From: a candidate division TM6 bacterium RIFCSPHIGHO2_12_FULL_36_22 | GTDB taxonomy: Bacteria > Babelota > Babeliae > Babelales > UBA12409 | Assembly: GCA_001771315.1 (NCBI GenBank) | Contig: METK01000017.1 | Location: 17,024-81,023, forward strand | Reading direction: 5' to 3' | Length of the DNA: 64,000 nt | Shown: one piece after another, positions 42,988 to 51,696 of the stretch | Numbering within the stretch: position 1 is the first letter of the stretch | Layout: each line of letters opens with the position of its first letter | Made by a program: the position numbers and the translations under genes | Notes under the pieces: model-generated | Databases searched by the model: none | What the model was told of the DNA's origin: nothing | What the model saw: the letters and a program-made list of their open reading frames with translations, nothing else

Positions 42988-43471
42988 TACGACAGTTATA
43001 CTTTTTTGGATATTTCGTTGGCTTAACATTATCGCGATTCTTCTAGTAGCGGCATATTTTTTTCGGAAAAAGCTTTTACATGCGATAAAGGACAAGATTG
43101 CTCAAAGGCGAAATTTTTTTCAATCGTTATATCAACAATTAGAAAAAACCGTGCTTAAAAATGTGTCAATTAATAAAAGTATTGATGTTCAACAACAAGA
43201 TTCAGCACAATTGCTTAAGAAAGCCGAACAGTGGTCTCATGCCGTTGCAATAGTGCAAAGGGAGTATGAAGAAGTATATGAACAGCGATTAAAAAAAATG
43301 ATAAGATATCGCGAAGAGCAGCTTGAACATTTTGCAATGCAACAAGCATGCAAAGATATTGTTCCTATAGCACTCAAGGATGCAAAAGCTACATTAAAAA
43401 AGAAATTTGAAAAATCTGAAGTTCAAACAAAATATATGAATGATCTTATTTCATTTATGAAAAAGAACTAG
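42980..43471 (+). CDS. Second ATP synthase b-like stator protein
   Basis: The ATG at 42980 lies inside the end of the previous gene (overlap 42980-42987), indicating translational coupling. The 163-residue product has one N-terminal hydrophobic segment (VILFWIFRWLNIIAILLVAAYFF region, about residues 5-27). A long Lys/Gln/Glu-rich helix follows, the layout of a b/b' stator subunit, but it is diverged from its neighbour. By position between b and delta it most likely forms the other half of the peripheral stalk. I rely mainly on context. Confidence 0.6.
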   Translation: MYDTTVILFWIFRWLNIIAILLVAAYFFRKKLLHAIKDKIAQRRNFFQSLYQQLEKTVLKNVSINKSIDVQQQDSAQLLKKAEQWSHAVAIVQREYEEVYEQRLKKMIRYREEQLEHFAMQQACKDIVPIALKDAKATLKKKFEKSEVQTKYMNDLISFMKKN

Positions 43472-43475
43472 AAAA

Positions 43476-44018
43476 ATGAATGTTAATCAAGGTATTATTG
43501 CACAAAAATATGCACGAGCGTTTTACAATGTCTATGGACATGAAATTACGTTAGATTCGTTTTGGATATTGAGATCTGCTGGTTCATATCTTAGGTATAT
43601 TCCTGGAGTCCTTTTCTTTTTGACTTTAGTAGATATTGATAATAAAGTTCGTGAAGAGATGATTAACGTTCTATTAACAAAGCTGAAACTTCCCCTTTCT
43701 TTTGCTCGATTAATTCAATTATTGATGCTACATCGAAGAATTTTTCTTTTGCCGATGGTTTTACAGTTTCTTGTGGATTTATGCCAAGAACAACATAAAG
43801 CGTTATTGTTTACTATTTCAACATCTGAGCAACTTAAAAATGATGCAGACAAGCACGAAATAGAACGATTTTTGCATAGACTGAGTGGTTGTCATATACT
43901 AGCGGAGTATACCCTTGATACAAATTTAATAGCAGGGGTTCGGGCACTTAATAAAAATTATTTATGGGAATATTCAATAGAAAGTAAAATGTGGTCTATT
44001 ACAAACTCGTTGGTGTAA
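43476..44018 (+). CDS. atpH: ATP synthase delta subunit
   Basis: The 180-residue product occupies the delta position and has the family layout. An N-terminal helical domain begins IIAQKYARAFYNVYG, matching the usual xxxRYAxAL start. A C-terminal part ends AGVRALNKNYLWEYSIESKM, where other delta subunits have GGxxxxxxDxxxDxS. It links the peripheral stalk to the alpha subunits. It begins 4 bases after the b-like gene and ends 3 bases before atpA. The central part is poorly conserved, as is common. Confidence 0.82.
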   Translation: MNVNQGIIAQKYARAFYNVYGHEITLDSFWILRSAGSYLRYIPGVLFFLTLVDIDNKVREEMINVLLTKLKLPLSFARLIQLLMLHRRIFLLPMVLQFLVDLCQEQHKALLFTISTSEQLKNDADKHEIERFLHRLSGCHILAEYTLDTNLIAGVRALNKNYLWEYSIESKMWSITNSLV

Positions 44019-44021
44019 AGA

Positions 44022-45524
44022 ATGGATATTAAATATACCGATATTGTTTCACTGTTTGAAAATGCTTTAGCACAAAAGCCCCAGAAAGAACTTGATGAGG
44101 TTGGCATTGTCTTGCAGGTTGGTGATAATATTTGTCGCGTTCATGGACTAAAAAATGCTCTCTATGGAGAAGTTATTAATTTTGAGGGTGGAAATAAAGG
44201 TATAATCTTCAATCTTGATGAAGATTACGTTTCGATCTTTTTATTGTATAACCATATTCCTGTAGAAGAGAGTGAAGTAGTAAAGCGTACAGGACACATG
44301 TTCAAGTGTGGTGTTAGTATGGATCTTTTGGGCCGTGTTATTAACGTACTCGATGTACCGCTTGATAGTATGGGACCGATTAAGTTTGAAGAGTACAGAA
44401 ATATTGAGCAACCGATAGCAGGTGTTGTTGATCGAATGCCTATTTCACAATCTTTATCAACAGGAACATTGTCTATAGATTCATTAGTACCGATTGGTCG
44501 AGGCCAACGAGAACTGATTATTGGCAATAGGAATACTGGAAAAACCGCACTTGCGATTAATGCAATTTTGAGTCAAAAGAATAAACAAGTTTATTCTATC
44601 TATGTTTCTATTGGTCAGCGCCAAGCTAATGTTGCGCGTTTAGTGCAGACACTTCAGCAACAGGGTGTCATGGATAATTCTGTTGTTGTTGCTGCAGATG
44701 CAGGTGATCCAGTATTAACACAATATCTGGCACCATTTGTGGGATGTACAATAGCAGAATATTTTAGGTCTAAGGGTTTTGATGTACTTATTGTATATGA
44801 TGATTTAACGAATCATGCGACAGCATATCGTGAAATGTCATTGCTTTTGCGTCGACCACCAGGACGTGAAGCTTATCCAGGAGATGTTTTCTATCTTCAT
44901 TCACGCTTGCTTGAGCGAGCAGGAAGATTGCTTGGAGGTTTTTCTATAACCGCCTTACCAATTGTTCAAATTCAGGCAGATGATATTACGGCTTATATTC
45001 CTACTAACCTAATATCGATTACTGATGGTCAAATTTTTTTAGATACGCGGCTATTTAACCAGGGTATTCGCCCTGCCGTTAACGTTGGATTATCAGTGTC
45101 TCGTGTTGGTGGTGCTGCGCAAACACCAGCTATAAAGCGAATGACCAAATCATTGCGACTTGAGCTTGCTCAATATAATGAGTTATTGGATTTTGCTCAA
45201 TTTGGAACGGAGCTTGATGAGATATCACAGCGACGTCTTGCTCGTGGAGAACGTGCGGTAGAGTTACTTAAGCAAGCGCAATTTGTGAGTTACACATTTG
45301 TTGATGAATGTCTTATGCTCTTTCTTTTAAAAGAGAAATTTTTAGATATTTTACCAGTTAAGCAGATACATGAATTTGCAACGCACTTCGTTAGCTTTGT
45401 ACAAAACATTTATAAAGAATTCTATGATACCATCTATAAGTCTCAAGAGATTACTGATGATCAGTATCAAGAGATGTTTAAGATTGCACGTGAGTTTTCT
45501 AAATTATATGTACCAAAAAAATAG
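44022..45524 (+). CDS. atpA: ATP synthase subunit alpha
   Basis: The 500-residue alpha subunit has Walker A as GNRNTGKTALAIN (usual form GDRQTGKT) within RGQRELIIGNRNTGKT. LIVYDDLTNHATAYREMSLLLRRPPGREAYPGDVFY follows, and later SVSRVGGAAQTPAIK. All are standard alpha motifs. The F1 genes for gamma, beta and epsilon do not follow: after 45524 comes a convergent ATP-grasp gene. Alpha binds nucleotide at non-catalytic sites, so a beta subunit must be encoded elsewhere. Confidence 0.97.
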   Translation: MDIKYTDIVSLFENALAQKPQKELDEVGIVLQVGDNICRVHGLKNALYGEVINFEGGNKGIIFNLDEDYVSIFLLYNHIPVEESEVVKRTGHMFKCGVSMDLLGRVINVLDVPLDSMGPIKFEEYRNIEQPIAGVVDRMPISQSLSTGTLSIDSLVPIGRGQRELIIGNRNTGKTALAINAILSQKNKQVYSIYVSIGQRQANVARLVQTLQQQGVMDNSVVVAADAGDPVLTQYLAPFVGCTIAEYFRSKGFDVLIVYDDLTNHATAYREMSLLLRRPPGREAYPGDVFYLHSRLLERAGRLLGGFSITALPIVQIQADDITAYIPTNLISITDGQIFLDTRLFNQGIRPAVNVGLSVSRVGGAAQTPAIKRMTKSLRLELAQYNELLDFAQFGTELDEISQRRLARGERAVELLKQAQFVSYTFVDECLMLFLLKEKFLDILPVKQIHEFATHFVSFVQNIYKEFYDTIYKSQEITDDQYQEMFKIAREFSKLYVPKK

Positions 45525-45563
45525 GTATGGTTACTGATTTTAACCGTGAGAATATTTTGTATG

Positions 45564-46883
45564 CTATGGTAAGGAGAACTTAAATGGTAATAGTTCTTTG
45601 CAGAGTGATAAGCGGCGCTTTATGTCTTCTGAACTATCACCACCTAAGCTTATAATAGAGTACATGAAGCTTTTGCCATCTTGTTCGATATCAGAGAGTC
45701 GTTTGCCCTCTTGAGCAAAAATACGGATATGAACGTCAGGAAGTAGCGCTTGTACATGACATTGATGCGCCAGATTAGGAATTTTGGTTACAAATTTGTC
45801 TTCAAATACTCTTAAAACACAGCTTGCAGCATATTTGAATTGTCCTTTTCGTTTGCTAGTTTTCGGTTTTTTACCCGCAGCAAGATCCATGAGTGCTCGA
45901 TAGCTATTAATTCCATCAACCCGTTCATATAGATCGGCAAATTGAGAAGCCAAACGGGGGTTAACTTCAATGATTTTGATTGTATCATCTTTCGAATTAT
46001 AGAAATATTCTATATTAAAGAAAGAATTATCAAATTTGGTACTTTGCATAAGTCTGATAGCTATATCGGCCATTCTATCTTGAACTTCTATGGGCAGTGA
46101 TGATGGATATTCAAAACGTTCAAATGAAATCGTTCCAGGATACATGATTGAATCAGTTACACCAAAGATATAGGGTTCACCATTGTATATATATCCTTCT
46201 ATAGTAACTTGTTGTCCAGATAATAATTCCTCTGCTAGTAGATAATTGGCTGAAAGTGTGTAATTGCTGTATAGCTTGAGAGCATCATTGAGTGGTTCAA
46301 GAAATTCCTTTGAAGGCATGAGCTTTGTTCCGAGGGCCTGAAGCTGCTCAAATGAATCTATTTTTTGTGCCAATATAGAAAAGTATGACTTAACTGGTTT
46401 TATAAAGAGTGGGAATGATAGTTTAATGTTTTCACTTTTTATATTTTTCGGATCAATGAGCTGAAAATTTGGACATGCTTCAGGAACATGTTGTTGCTGT
46501 ATAAGCCGAGAATAGTATTTGTGGTGGTAAGATAATACAGTTTGTGGATTTGGACCAGGTAGGCCAAGCTTGTGTGCTACAAGACATGAAACGAGGTTGC
46601 CTAAATAATCACGAGAAGAATATATTCCAACGATCGGAGTATGTTTTATTTGTTCGATACACGTATTGATACAATCATTGAGCTTTGTTTTGGATGCGAA
46701 TCTGCAATTTATGAGCTTGTAGTTATGTGTACCATGTAAATTTTCTTCATGATACTCATCAAGGGAAAGGGGTGCAACAATAAGAATGGCGTTTTTGTTT
46801 TTATTTCGTAAAATCTCTTTAAAAATAAATAGGAAAGTAAGTAGGATTGTAATGCTGGTTAAGCTTAAAATTAGTAATTTCAT
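45564..46883 (-). CDS. ATP-grasp ligase-like protein with N-terminal membrane segment
   Basis: The 439-residue product starts with a hydrophobic segment (LLILSLTSITILLTFLFIF, about residues 3-21). An N-terminal alpha/beta domain follows (NAILIVAPLSLDEYHEENL), then an ATP-grasp fold: SFPLFIKPVKSYFS is the lysine-containing strand, LLAEELLSGQQVTIEGYI the nucleotide-contact strand, and IKIIEVNPRLASQFADL the metal-binding E-x-N motif. ATP-grasp enzymes join a carboxylate to an amine or thiol through an acyl-phosphate. The substrate is unknown. The membrane anchor is unusual for the family. Confidence 0.78.
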   Translation of the reverse strand: MKLLILSLTSITILLTFLFIFKEILRNKNKNAILIVAPLSLDEYHEENLHGTHNYKLINCRFASKTKLNDCINTCIEQIKHTPIVGIYSSRDYLGNLVSCLVAHKLGLPGPNPQTVLSYHHKYYSRLIQQQHVPEACPNFQLIDPKNIKSENIKLSFPLFIKPVKSYFSILAQKIDSFEQLQALGTKLMPSKEFLEPLNDALKLYSNYTLSANYLLAEELLSGQQVTIEGYIYNGEPYIFGVTDSIMYPGTISFERFEYPSSLPIEVQDRMADIAIRLMQSTKFDNSFFNIEYFYNSKDDTIKIIEVNPRLASQFADLYERVDGINSYRALMDLAAGKKPKTSKRKGQFKYAASCVLRVFEDKFVTKIPNLAHQCHVQALLPDVHIRIFAQEGKRLSDIEQDGKSFMYSIISLGGDSSEDIKRRLSLCKELLPFKFSLP

Positions 46884-46916
46884 TGAATAATTTCCTTGTT
46901 AAGAAAGAGATCATTT

Positions 46917-47762
46917 ATGATTAGATATGTTATTAAATCTGATGGCCAAAAAGAACGGTTTGATAAAGATAAGCTCGTTTTTTCATTACAGAAGGCCGGA
47001 TTAGAAACACAGCATATTGGTAGTATTATATCGCAAGTGCAAAATTTACCTGATGAAGCTTCAACGCAAGAGATTTTTAATGAAGCAATACGCTCATTAA
47101 AAGAATATAAAAAAGGTATTGCTGCACGATATAATATTAAAAAAGCACTGTATCTTTTAGGTCCAGCAGGTTATCCATTTGAGAAATTTATTGCAGAAAT
47201 TTATAATCAGCGTGGTTATAAAACGCAGGTTGGTCAAAATATTCCAGGTTATTGTGTTTCACATGAGGTGGATATTATAGCAACAACAAATCAGGAACAT
47301 CTTCTTGTCGAATGTAAGTTTCACAATGCTCCTGGCATTAAGACTAATGTTAAGGTTGCTTTGTATGCAAAGGCTCGTTTTGAAGATATCGAAAAACAAG
47401 CGCAACAAGATCCTGAGCATGGTCAGCATTTTCATTCTATTACTTTGGCGACTAATACAAAATTTACTATTGATGCTATCCAGTATGGTGAATGTGCAGG
47501 AGTTAACTTTTTGGGTTGGTCATATCCACTTACAGATAACCTTGTTTACTTTGTAGAGAAGTATCATCTCTATCCGATAACCTCTCTGACTTCTGTGAAT
47601 AAAAAGATTAAAAAAGATTTGATTCAGGCAGGCATTATTTTATGTAAGACGCTAGCTCAATCTTCTAACAAGTTGGCCAATATTATACATAATGAAAAGA
47701 AACGTAAAGAGGTCATTGAAGAGGCCCGAGACATTTGTGCTTTTGCACCGAAGAAAAAATAG
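46917..47762 (+). CDS. ATP-cone / Mrr-type restriction endonuclease fusion
   Basis: The ATG at 46917 follows AAGAAAGAGATC and gives 281 residues. The N-terminal 85 residues are an ATP-cone (IRYVIKSDGQKERFDKDKLVFSLQ and similar), the regulatory domain of ribonucleotide reductases and NrdR. The next 120 residues form an Mrr-like PD-(D/E)xK nuclease: FEKFIAEIYNQRGYKT, then SHEVDIIA and LLVECKFH provide Asp, Glu and Lys. The Mrr domain suggests a nucleotide-controlled nuclease, perhaps restricting foreign or modified DNA. No methyltransferase partner or helicase is adjacent. The C-terminal 70 residues are helical and lineage-specific. Confidence 0.8.
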   Translation: MIRYVIKSDGQKERFDKDKLVFSLQKAGLETQHIGSIISQVQNLPDEASTQEIFNEAIRSLKEYKKGIAARYNIKKALYLLGPAGYPFEKFIAEIYNQRGYKTQVGQNIPGYCVSHEVDIIATTNQEHLLVECKFHNAPGIKTNVKVALYAKARFEDIEKQAQQDPEHGQHFHSITLATNTKFTIDAIQYGECAGVNFLGWSYPLTDNLVYFVEKYHLYPITSLTSVNKKIKKDLIQAGIILCKTLAQSSNKLANIIHNEKKRKEVIEEARDICAFAPKKK

Positions 47763-47780
47763 AAATATAAAGAGGTTTTT

Positions 47781-47891
47781 ATGACATATGATTATGATGT
47801 TATTGTTATTGGGTGGTTAGATAAATTAAGCCATCGATTTCTCGATGGCTTTTTTGCTGCTGGTGAGTTAGGTTTAACCTCTTGGCGATAA
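47781..47891 (+). pseudogene. Remnant 5' end of a flavoprotein oxidoreductase gene
   Basis: After AAAGAGG, an ATG opens MTYDYDVIVIG, the classic first beta strand of FAD/NAD(P)H pyridine nucleotide-disulfide oxidoreductases, just before the GxGxxG loop. The reading frame then runs into unrelated sequence (WLDKLSHRF) that contains a terminator hairpin, and stops after 36 codons. It is best read as a deletion that fused the first eleven codons of a reductase gene to a downstream terminator. Confidence 0.6.
47828..47855 (+). terminator. Intrinsic terminator in the decayed locus
   Basis: AAGCCATCGA (47828-47837) pairs perfectly with TCGATGGCTT (47842-47851) around TTTC, followed by a T-run to 47855. 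It probably now ends the ATP-cone/Mrr transcript. Confidence 0.85.
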
Positions 47892-47895
47892 GTCT

Positions 47896-48335
47896 TTAAC
47901 GAATAAGACTTATGTATGCATCATATATATCCTTGTTGCTTTCAACCAATGGTCTAATAGTTGCATATAAGGGATATGAATGTAGGTTATCAAGGTGTTT
48001 TGCTTGGCCTGCCCAAATACGTATACCATACAGAGAGTTTGGGTGTGATTCTAGAAATATTTGCATGCTTTTAATTCTTTGGTTTTCACCAGCCTTTACT
48101 TCAATAGGAACAACTTGTCCTTGCAATTGAACTAAAAAGCTCGCGCATTCTCGCTCCTTTAGGGGGGGAGTCGTTGACTTGTCTCCAAGTTGACTTCTAT
48201 AAAGTTCGAGAAGCTTTTACCCAGTACCCGAACAGCGTGCGTTTTACCAACTTGGCGTGCTCCACGAAGCAGCAATGGTTTTCTTTCCTGTTGATTTTTC
48301 CACTCGAGCAAAAAGTAGTCTATAAGTCTTTTCAT
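47896..48335 (-). pseudogene. Broken AAA_14/DUF4143 ATPase gene
   Basis: On the minus strand an ATG at 48335 (after AAAGGAG) starts MKRLIDYFLLEWKN and reaches LLLRGARQVGKTHAV, a Walker A typical of AAA_14 ATPases, then ends at a stop (48161-48159) after 58 codons at a run of seven C. The next frame carries FLVQLQGQVVPIEVKAGEN, the signature of the DUF4143 C-terminal domain, and ends at 47896. Intact proteins of this type are about 400 residues, so most of the middle is deleted and the two ends are out of frame. One extra base in the C-run would rejoin them. Confidence 0.75.
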
Positions 48336-48623
48336 CAATCACTCCTTTCTGAAAACGCATAAAATTCAACCTAAGAATATCATAATTGTGTATAAAAATC
48401 AGGGGTTTAATCATGCCTATGTGTGTTTAAATCGTGGTGAAATTCGGGTGGCAATGTATATAATTCGGGGTTTGAGTTTGGCTAGCCCCAATCATTTCGA
48501 CTTTCCTCGGAGCATTAGAATCAAGATTGACTTAGTGAATGCGTTCACTAACCATGAATAACAAATATACATGCCAGCTAAAAATAGTGTAGGCAATGTC
48601 AAAAAATTTGGACGCTCGTAAGC
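48336..48623. other. Intergenic region of about 290 bases
   Basis: No open reading frame or RNA gene is seen. The stretch contains the inverted repeat at 48532-48551 and a weaker ATT(C)GGGG...CCCCAAT inverted pair near 48460-48495. It is probably part of the decayed locus. Confidence 0.4.
48532..48551. repeat. Inverted repeat, possible operator
   Basis: TTAGTGAA (48532-48539) and TTCACTAA (48544-48551) are perfect 8-bp inverted arms around TGCG. There is no U-tract, so an operator or a leftover regulatory site is more likely than a terminator. Confidence 0.4.
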
Positions 48624-50807
48624 TTAACTTTTTGATAGCGCTAATTTGTTAAGTTCTAATTGTTGTTCCAAGAAGCTATCTGGCCAGTCAGCAGCAATGT
48701 CACAAACTATGTCATTTTTATATATTGGTGTTAGACGAGGGAAAATATCTGCAACACGTTTTAAGTTGCCTTGTACAGCATTTCGATTTTCTTTGAGGAT
48801 TGTGATGTATTCTGGGTGGCGTACTTGTGTGCCGTAGTTTTTCATGAGATATTCAAGAGCTTGGCCATCACCAGTCGATTTAATACGTTGTACCTCAATG
48901 GCAAGATCTTTAACCGCTTGTTTTGCTTGGTTTACATTATTAACACGGATATCAAGAACTGTGTGCTCTTTGTCATCTACCATGTACTTTTCTTCAATCA
49001 TCTCTAGACCACCATGATCAAGCAAATAATTAAGAATAGTAGTATCAGCTTGTGAGTGTGCTTGAACAATTTCGGTAGCACCTTCATTTTGGTTTACTAA
49101 GCGTCTTAATCCTTCGCGAGCCATATGAATAATGAATTGTTCAATAAGTTTTTCTTTGCCAATTTTGTTAGGCCAATCTTTAATAAGGCCGTTTGCAGCA
49201 AGCTCATCAAAGTTAAAGATACTTGTATAAAGTGCTATGATTTCTGCTCTAAGTTCTTCGTGCCCAGAGAAATAGCGACCAACAAACTCATTAATATTTT
49301 CTGCTGTAACTTGTACGGTATCACCAACATTGTATTGTTTATCGCCTATAACCATTGGATCATTTTCAATGAAAGTATGAATATCAAGACGTCCGCTACC
49401 ATGTCCCAGTGTTTCATGTAAAAGGACATGAAGGTTCCATATATCCTTTTCTAAATGTCCTTCAGGGTCGTGAGTTTCTAACCATTGAGCATGTTCCTTG
49501 CAATAATGTAAATCTCGAGAAAGTTTTTTGTTAAGAACTTCTCCAAGGCTTTTTCCAAGTTGGTAAATAATTTGTTTAGAGCCATAATTGGAACGAATTT
49601 CAGAATAGTTTGGAAGGCAATATGCAGCAGTAATCTTTATTGGTCCTGCTTCACCTGATGCAAAAAATTTAGCGTTAACGGAAGCATTAGGAATACTTGA
49701 AATATCATCCAAATTTGGTCGTTTAAATTGATCAGGAAATGGTAATTGCTTTTCTAAAGATGGTAACAGGGCGTTGAATTGTTTCATATCGACGGTTTTA
49801 ATAGTAATATCAGCTTCAAATGAACCGCGATATTGTTTTGGATCATCATAAACTTCTATAAAACCAAAATTAAAATCCAGGCGACTGTTGGATTTAAGCC
49901 ATTTAATACAAAACTTTTTAAAGTCATCTTCATTTCCAGTTTCAATAAATTTGAGCATGGATTCCAAGCTAGCAGGAATATTTTCGTCAAAAGTGTTTGG
50001 ATATTGCAATGCTAATTTGTGTGCTTTTGTTAGCCAATGGTGAGCAACTTCAAGCTCTTGGGAGTAACGGCCACCGATCTTGTATTGTTGTACAGATGGA
50101 ACACGTTTACCATTTTTGTATTCAATATAAAAGTAATTATTAATCCCAACACGTTGTGAAGGATTAAGAGCTTGAAAATCTTGTTCAGTAAAATCTGGAC
50201 TATACATATTACTAGCGCTCTTTTCTATACTTCCATCAACGGTAACGGTTGGCTCATGTGTTGCATCAAAAATTGTTTTTTCTAGTTTATCGATTACTTC
50301 TTGAGCATTTTTAATTCCGGTAGCTTTGAGTGCTGCGATAATATTATTTTTTGTAAGGGTATGAAGTTCTAAATTGTCAGGAGTTCGTTTATTATTTTCA
50401 AACTCTGATAAAAAATATTGTCCGTGATTGGCAAGAAGATAAACAGCAAAAAGTTCTGCTTCTTGTATAAATTGTTCAGCGTCAAAGATGTTTGTACATG
50501 TATTACGTATGCTATTTTGATTCTCTACAAGTTTTTGAAATAGGTCGATAATTTCAAGGCTGTGTCGATGTGTTTGATCTGCAATGATACGGTTGCCTGG
50601 AACACTTGCTCGAAACATATAATACGTAAAAATACGTTCTTCTGGGGCTAAATTATTCCATAGTTCCGGTAATTGATCGTTGCCGATGGCAGCAAGCTCT
50701 CGATACTGTTCAAGGTTGTTGCTAGGGGATTTAAGTTGGTAGGGATGTATGTTTTGCATGGCAATACCTTGTAACATAAGTAGGGTTAAAATTGCTGACT
50801 TTTGCAT
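48624..50807 (-). CDS. Exported dipeptidyl peptidase III-like (M49) metallopeptidase
   Basis: This 727-residue zinc peptidase belongs to family M49, which removes dipeptides from oligopeptides. The unusual six-residue HExxxH motif is HETLGH (His464-His469), followed by GSGRL as in the family (HELLGHGSGKL). The second motif is EELRAE (517-522), matching EECRAE. A signal peptide (KSAILTLLMLQGIA, about residues 3-16) precedes the enzyme. AAAGGA lies nine bases before the ATG, so the leader is real. Most M49 enzymes are cytosolic, so export is notable. The gene stands alone. Confidence 0.9.
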   Translation of the reverse strand: MQKSAILTLLMLQGIAMQNIHPYQLKSPSNNLEQYRELAAIGNDQLPELWNNLAPEERIFTYYMFRASVPGNRIIADQTHRHSLEIIDLFQKLVENQNSIRNTCTNIFDAEQFIQEAELFAVYLLANHGQYFLSEFENNKRTPDNLELHTLTKNNIIAALKATGIKNAQEVIDKLEKTIFDATHEPTVTVDGSIEKSASNMYSPDFTEQDFQALNPSQRVGINNYFYIEYKNGKRVPSVQQYKIGGRYSQELEVAHHWLTKAHKLALQYPNTFDENIPASLESMLKFIETGNEDDFKKFCIKWLKSNSRLDFNFGFIEVYDDPKQYRGSFEADITIKTVDMKQFNALLPSLEKQLPFPDQFKRPNLDDISSIPNASVNAKFFASGEAGPIKITAAYCLPNYSEIRSNYGSKQIIYQLGKSLGEVLNKKLSRDLHYCKEHAQWLETHDPEGHLEKDIWNLHVLLHETLGHGSGRLDIHTFIENDPMVIGDKQYNVGDTVQVTAENINEFVGRYFSGHEELRAEIIALYTSIFNFDELAANGLIKDWPNKIGKEKLIEQFIIHMAREGLRRLVNQNEGATEIVQAHSQADTTILNYLLDHGGLEMIEEKYMVDDKEHTVLDIRVNNVNQAKQAVKDLAIEVQRIKSTGDGQALEYLMKNYGTQVRHPEYITILKENRNAVQGNLKRVADIFPRLTPIYKNDIVCDIAADWPDSFLEQQLELNKLALSKS

Positions 50808-51033
50808 TAAACTATTCCTTTTTTGGGCTGCCTGAATTGTTTGCTTTTAGCATAGAAGATGAGAGAAGTTTTGCAACTTGGAATGCTTATATTTAAGGTT
50901 GAATTTTTAAATCTGGAATAAAATAGTTTTGTTGTAGGATTATTGTTGGTATAAAATTATAGTCATTGATTTTAATTATTTATGTATATTTAAATAAGGT
51001 CATGTTTAATTTCTTATATCATTAAGGATATTT

Positions 51034-51522
51034 ATGAAAAATTTGTTACATCATACACGGATTAGTATTCCAGAAAAAAATAGAATCGAGTTGATTGCTA
51101 TGCTTAATAAATCTCTTGCTTCAGTAACAGATCTTTATGCTCAGCTTAAACAAGCACACTGGAATGTTAAAGGGCCTACATTTATAGCTCTTCATAAATT
51201 ATTTGACGAAGTTGCTGAACGAGTAGAAGACCAGGTTGATGAGGTTGCAGAAAGAATTACAAGCCTAGGGGGAACGGCATTAGGTACACTTCAAGAAGCA
51301 GTAAAAAATACAGAATTACGTCCTTATCCAGTTAATATTTTTACCGCAACAGAACACCTTGAACACTTAACTCATAATATGGCAATTTTGGGTGAATTAG
51401 TGCGTAAAAATATTAAAAAATCAGAGGAGTTTGGGGATATGGCAACAAATGATCTTTATATAGATATTGTACGAACATTGGATAAAGATTTGTGGTTCTT
51501 GGAAGCGCAATTACAAAAATAA
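51034..51522 (+). CDS. dps: Dps-family ferritin-like DNA/iron protection protein
   Basis: Dps dodecamers oxidise and store iron, protecting DNA from hydroxyl radicals. The 162-residue protein keeps the intersubunit ferroxidase residues: His42 in AHWNVKG, His54 and Asp58 in ALHKLFDEV, then Asp69 and Glu73 in QVDEVAERI. Length and spacing are normal. The N-terminal tail is short and has few lysines, so direct DNA binding may be weak. AAGGA lies before the ATG. The gene is followed by a convergent tRNA gene. Confidence 0.95.
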   Translation: MKNLLHHTRISIPEKNRIELIAMLNKSLASVTDLYAQLKQAHWNVKGPTFIALHKLFDEVAERVEDQVDEVAERITSLGGTALGTLQEAVKNTELRPYPVNIFTATEHLEHLTHNMAILGELVRKNIKKSEEFGDMATNDLYIDIVRTLDKDLWFLEAQLQK

Positions 51523-51536
51523 ATTGTTTCAATAGA

Positions 51537-51613
<77 letters not shown>

Positions 51614-51696
51614 AAAAGATCTTTTTTAAAGTATATCCTAAGAACTGGTATATCTCAATTATTATTTCCAATAATACCTATAAATTGGTGTATTTA

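Noticed and set aside
48174..48362. Plus-strand open frame of 62 codons
   Set aside because: It is antisense to the Walker A fragment of the AAA_14 pseudogene, which has a good ribosome site and domain match.
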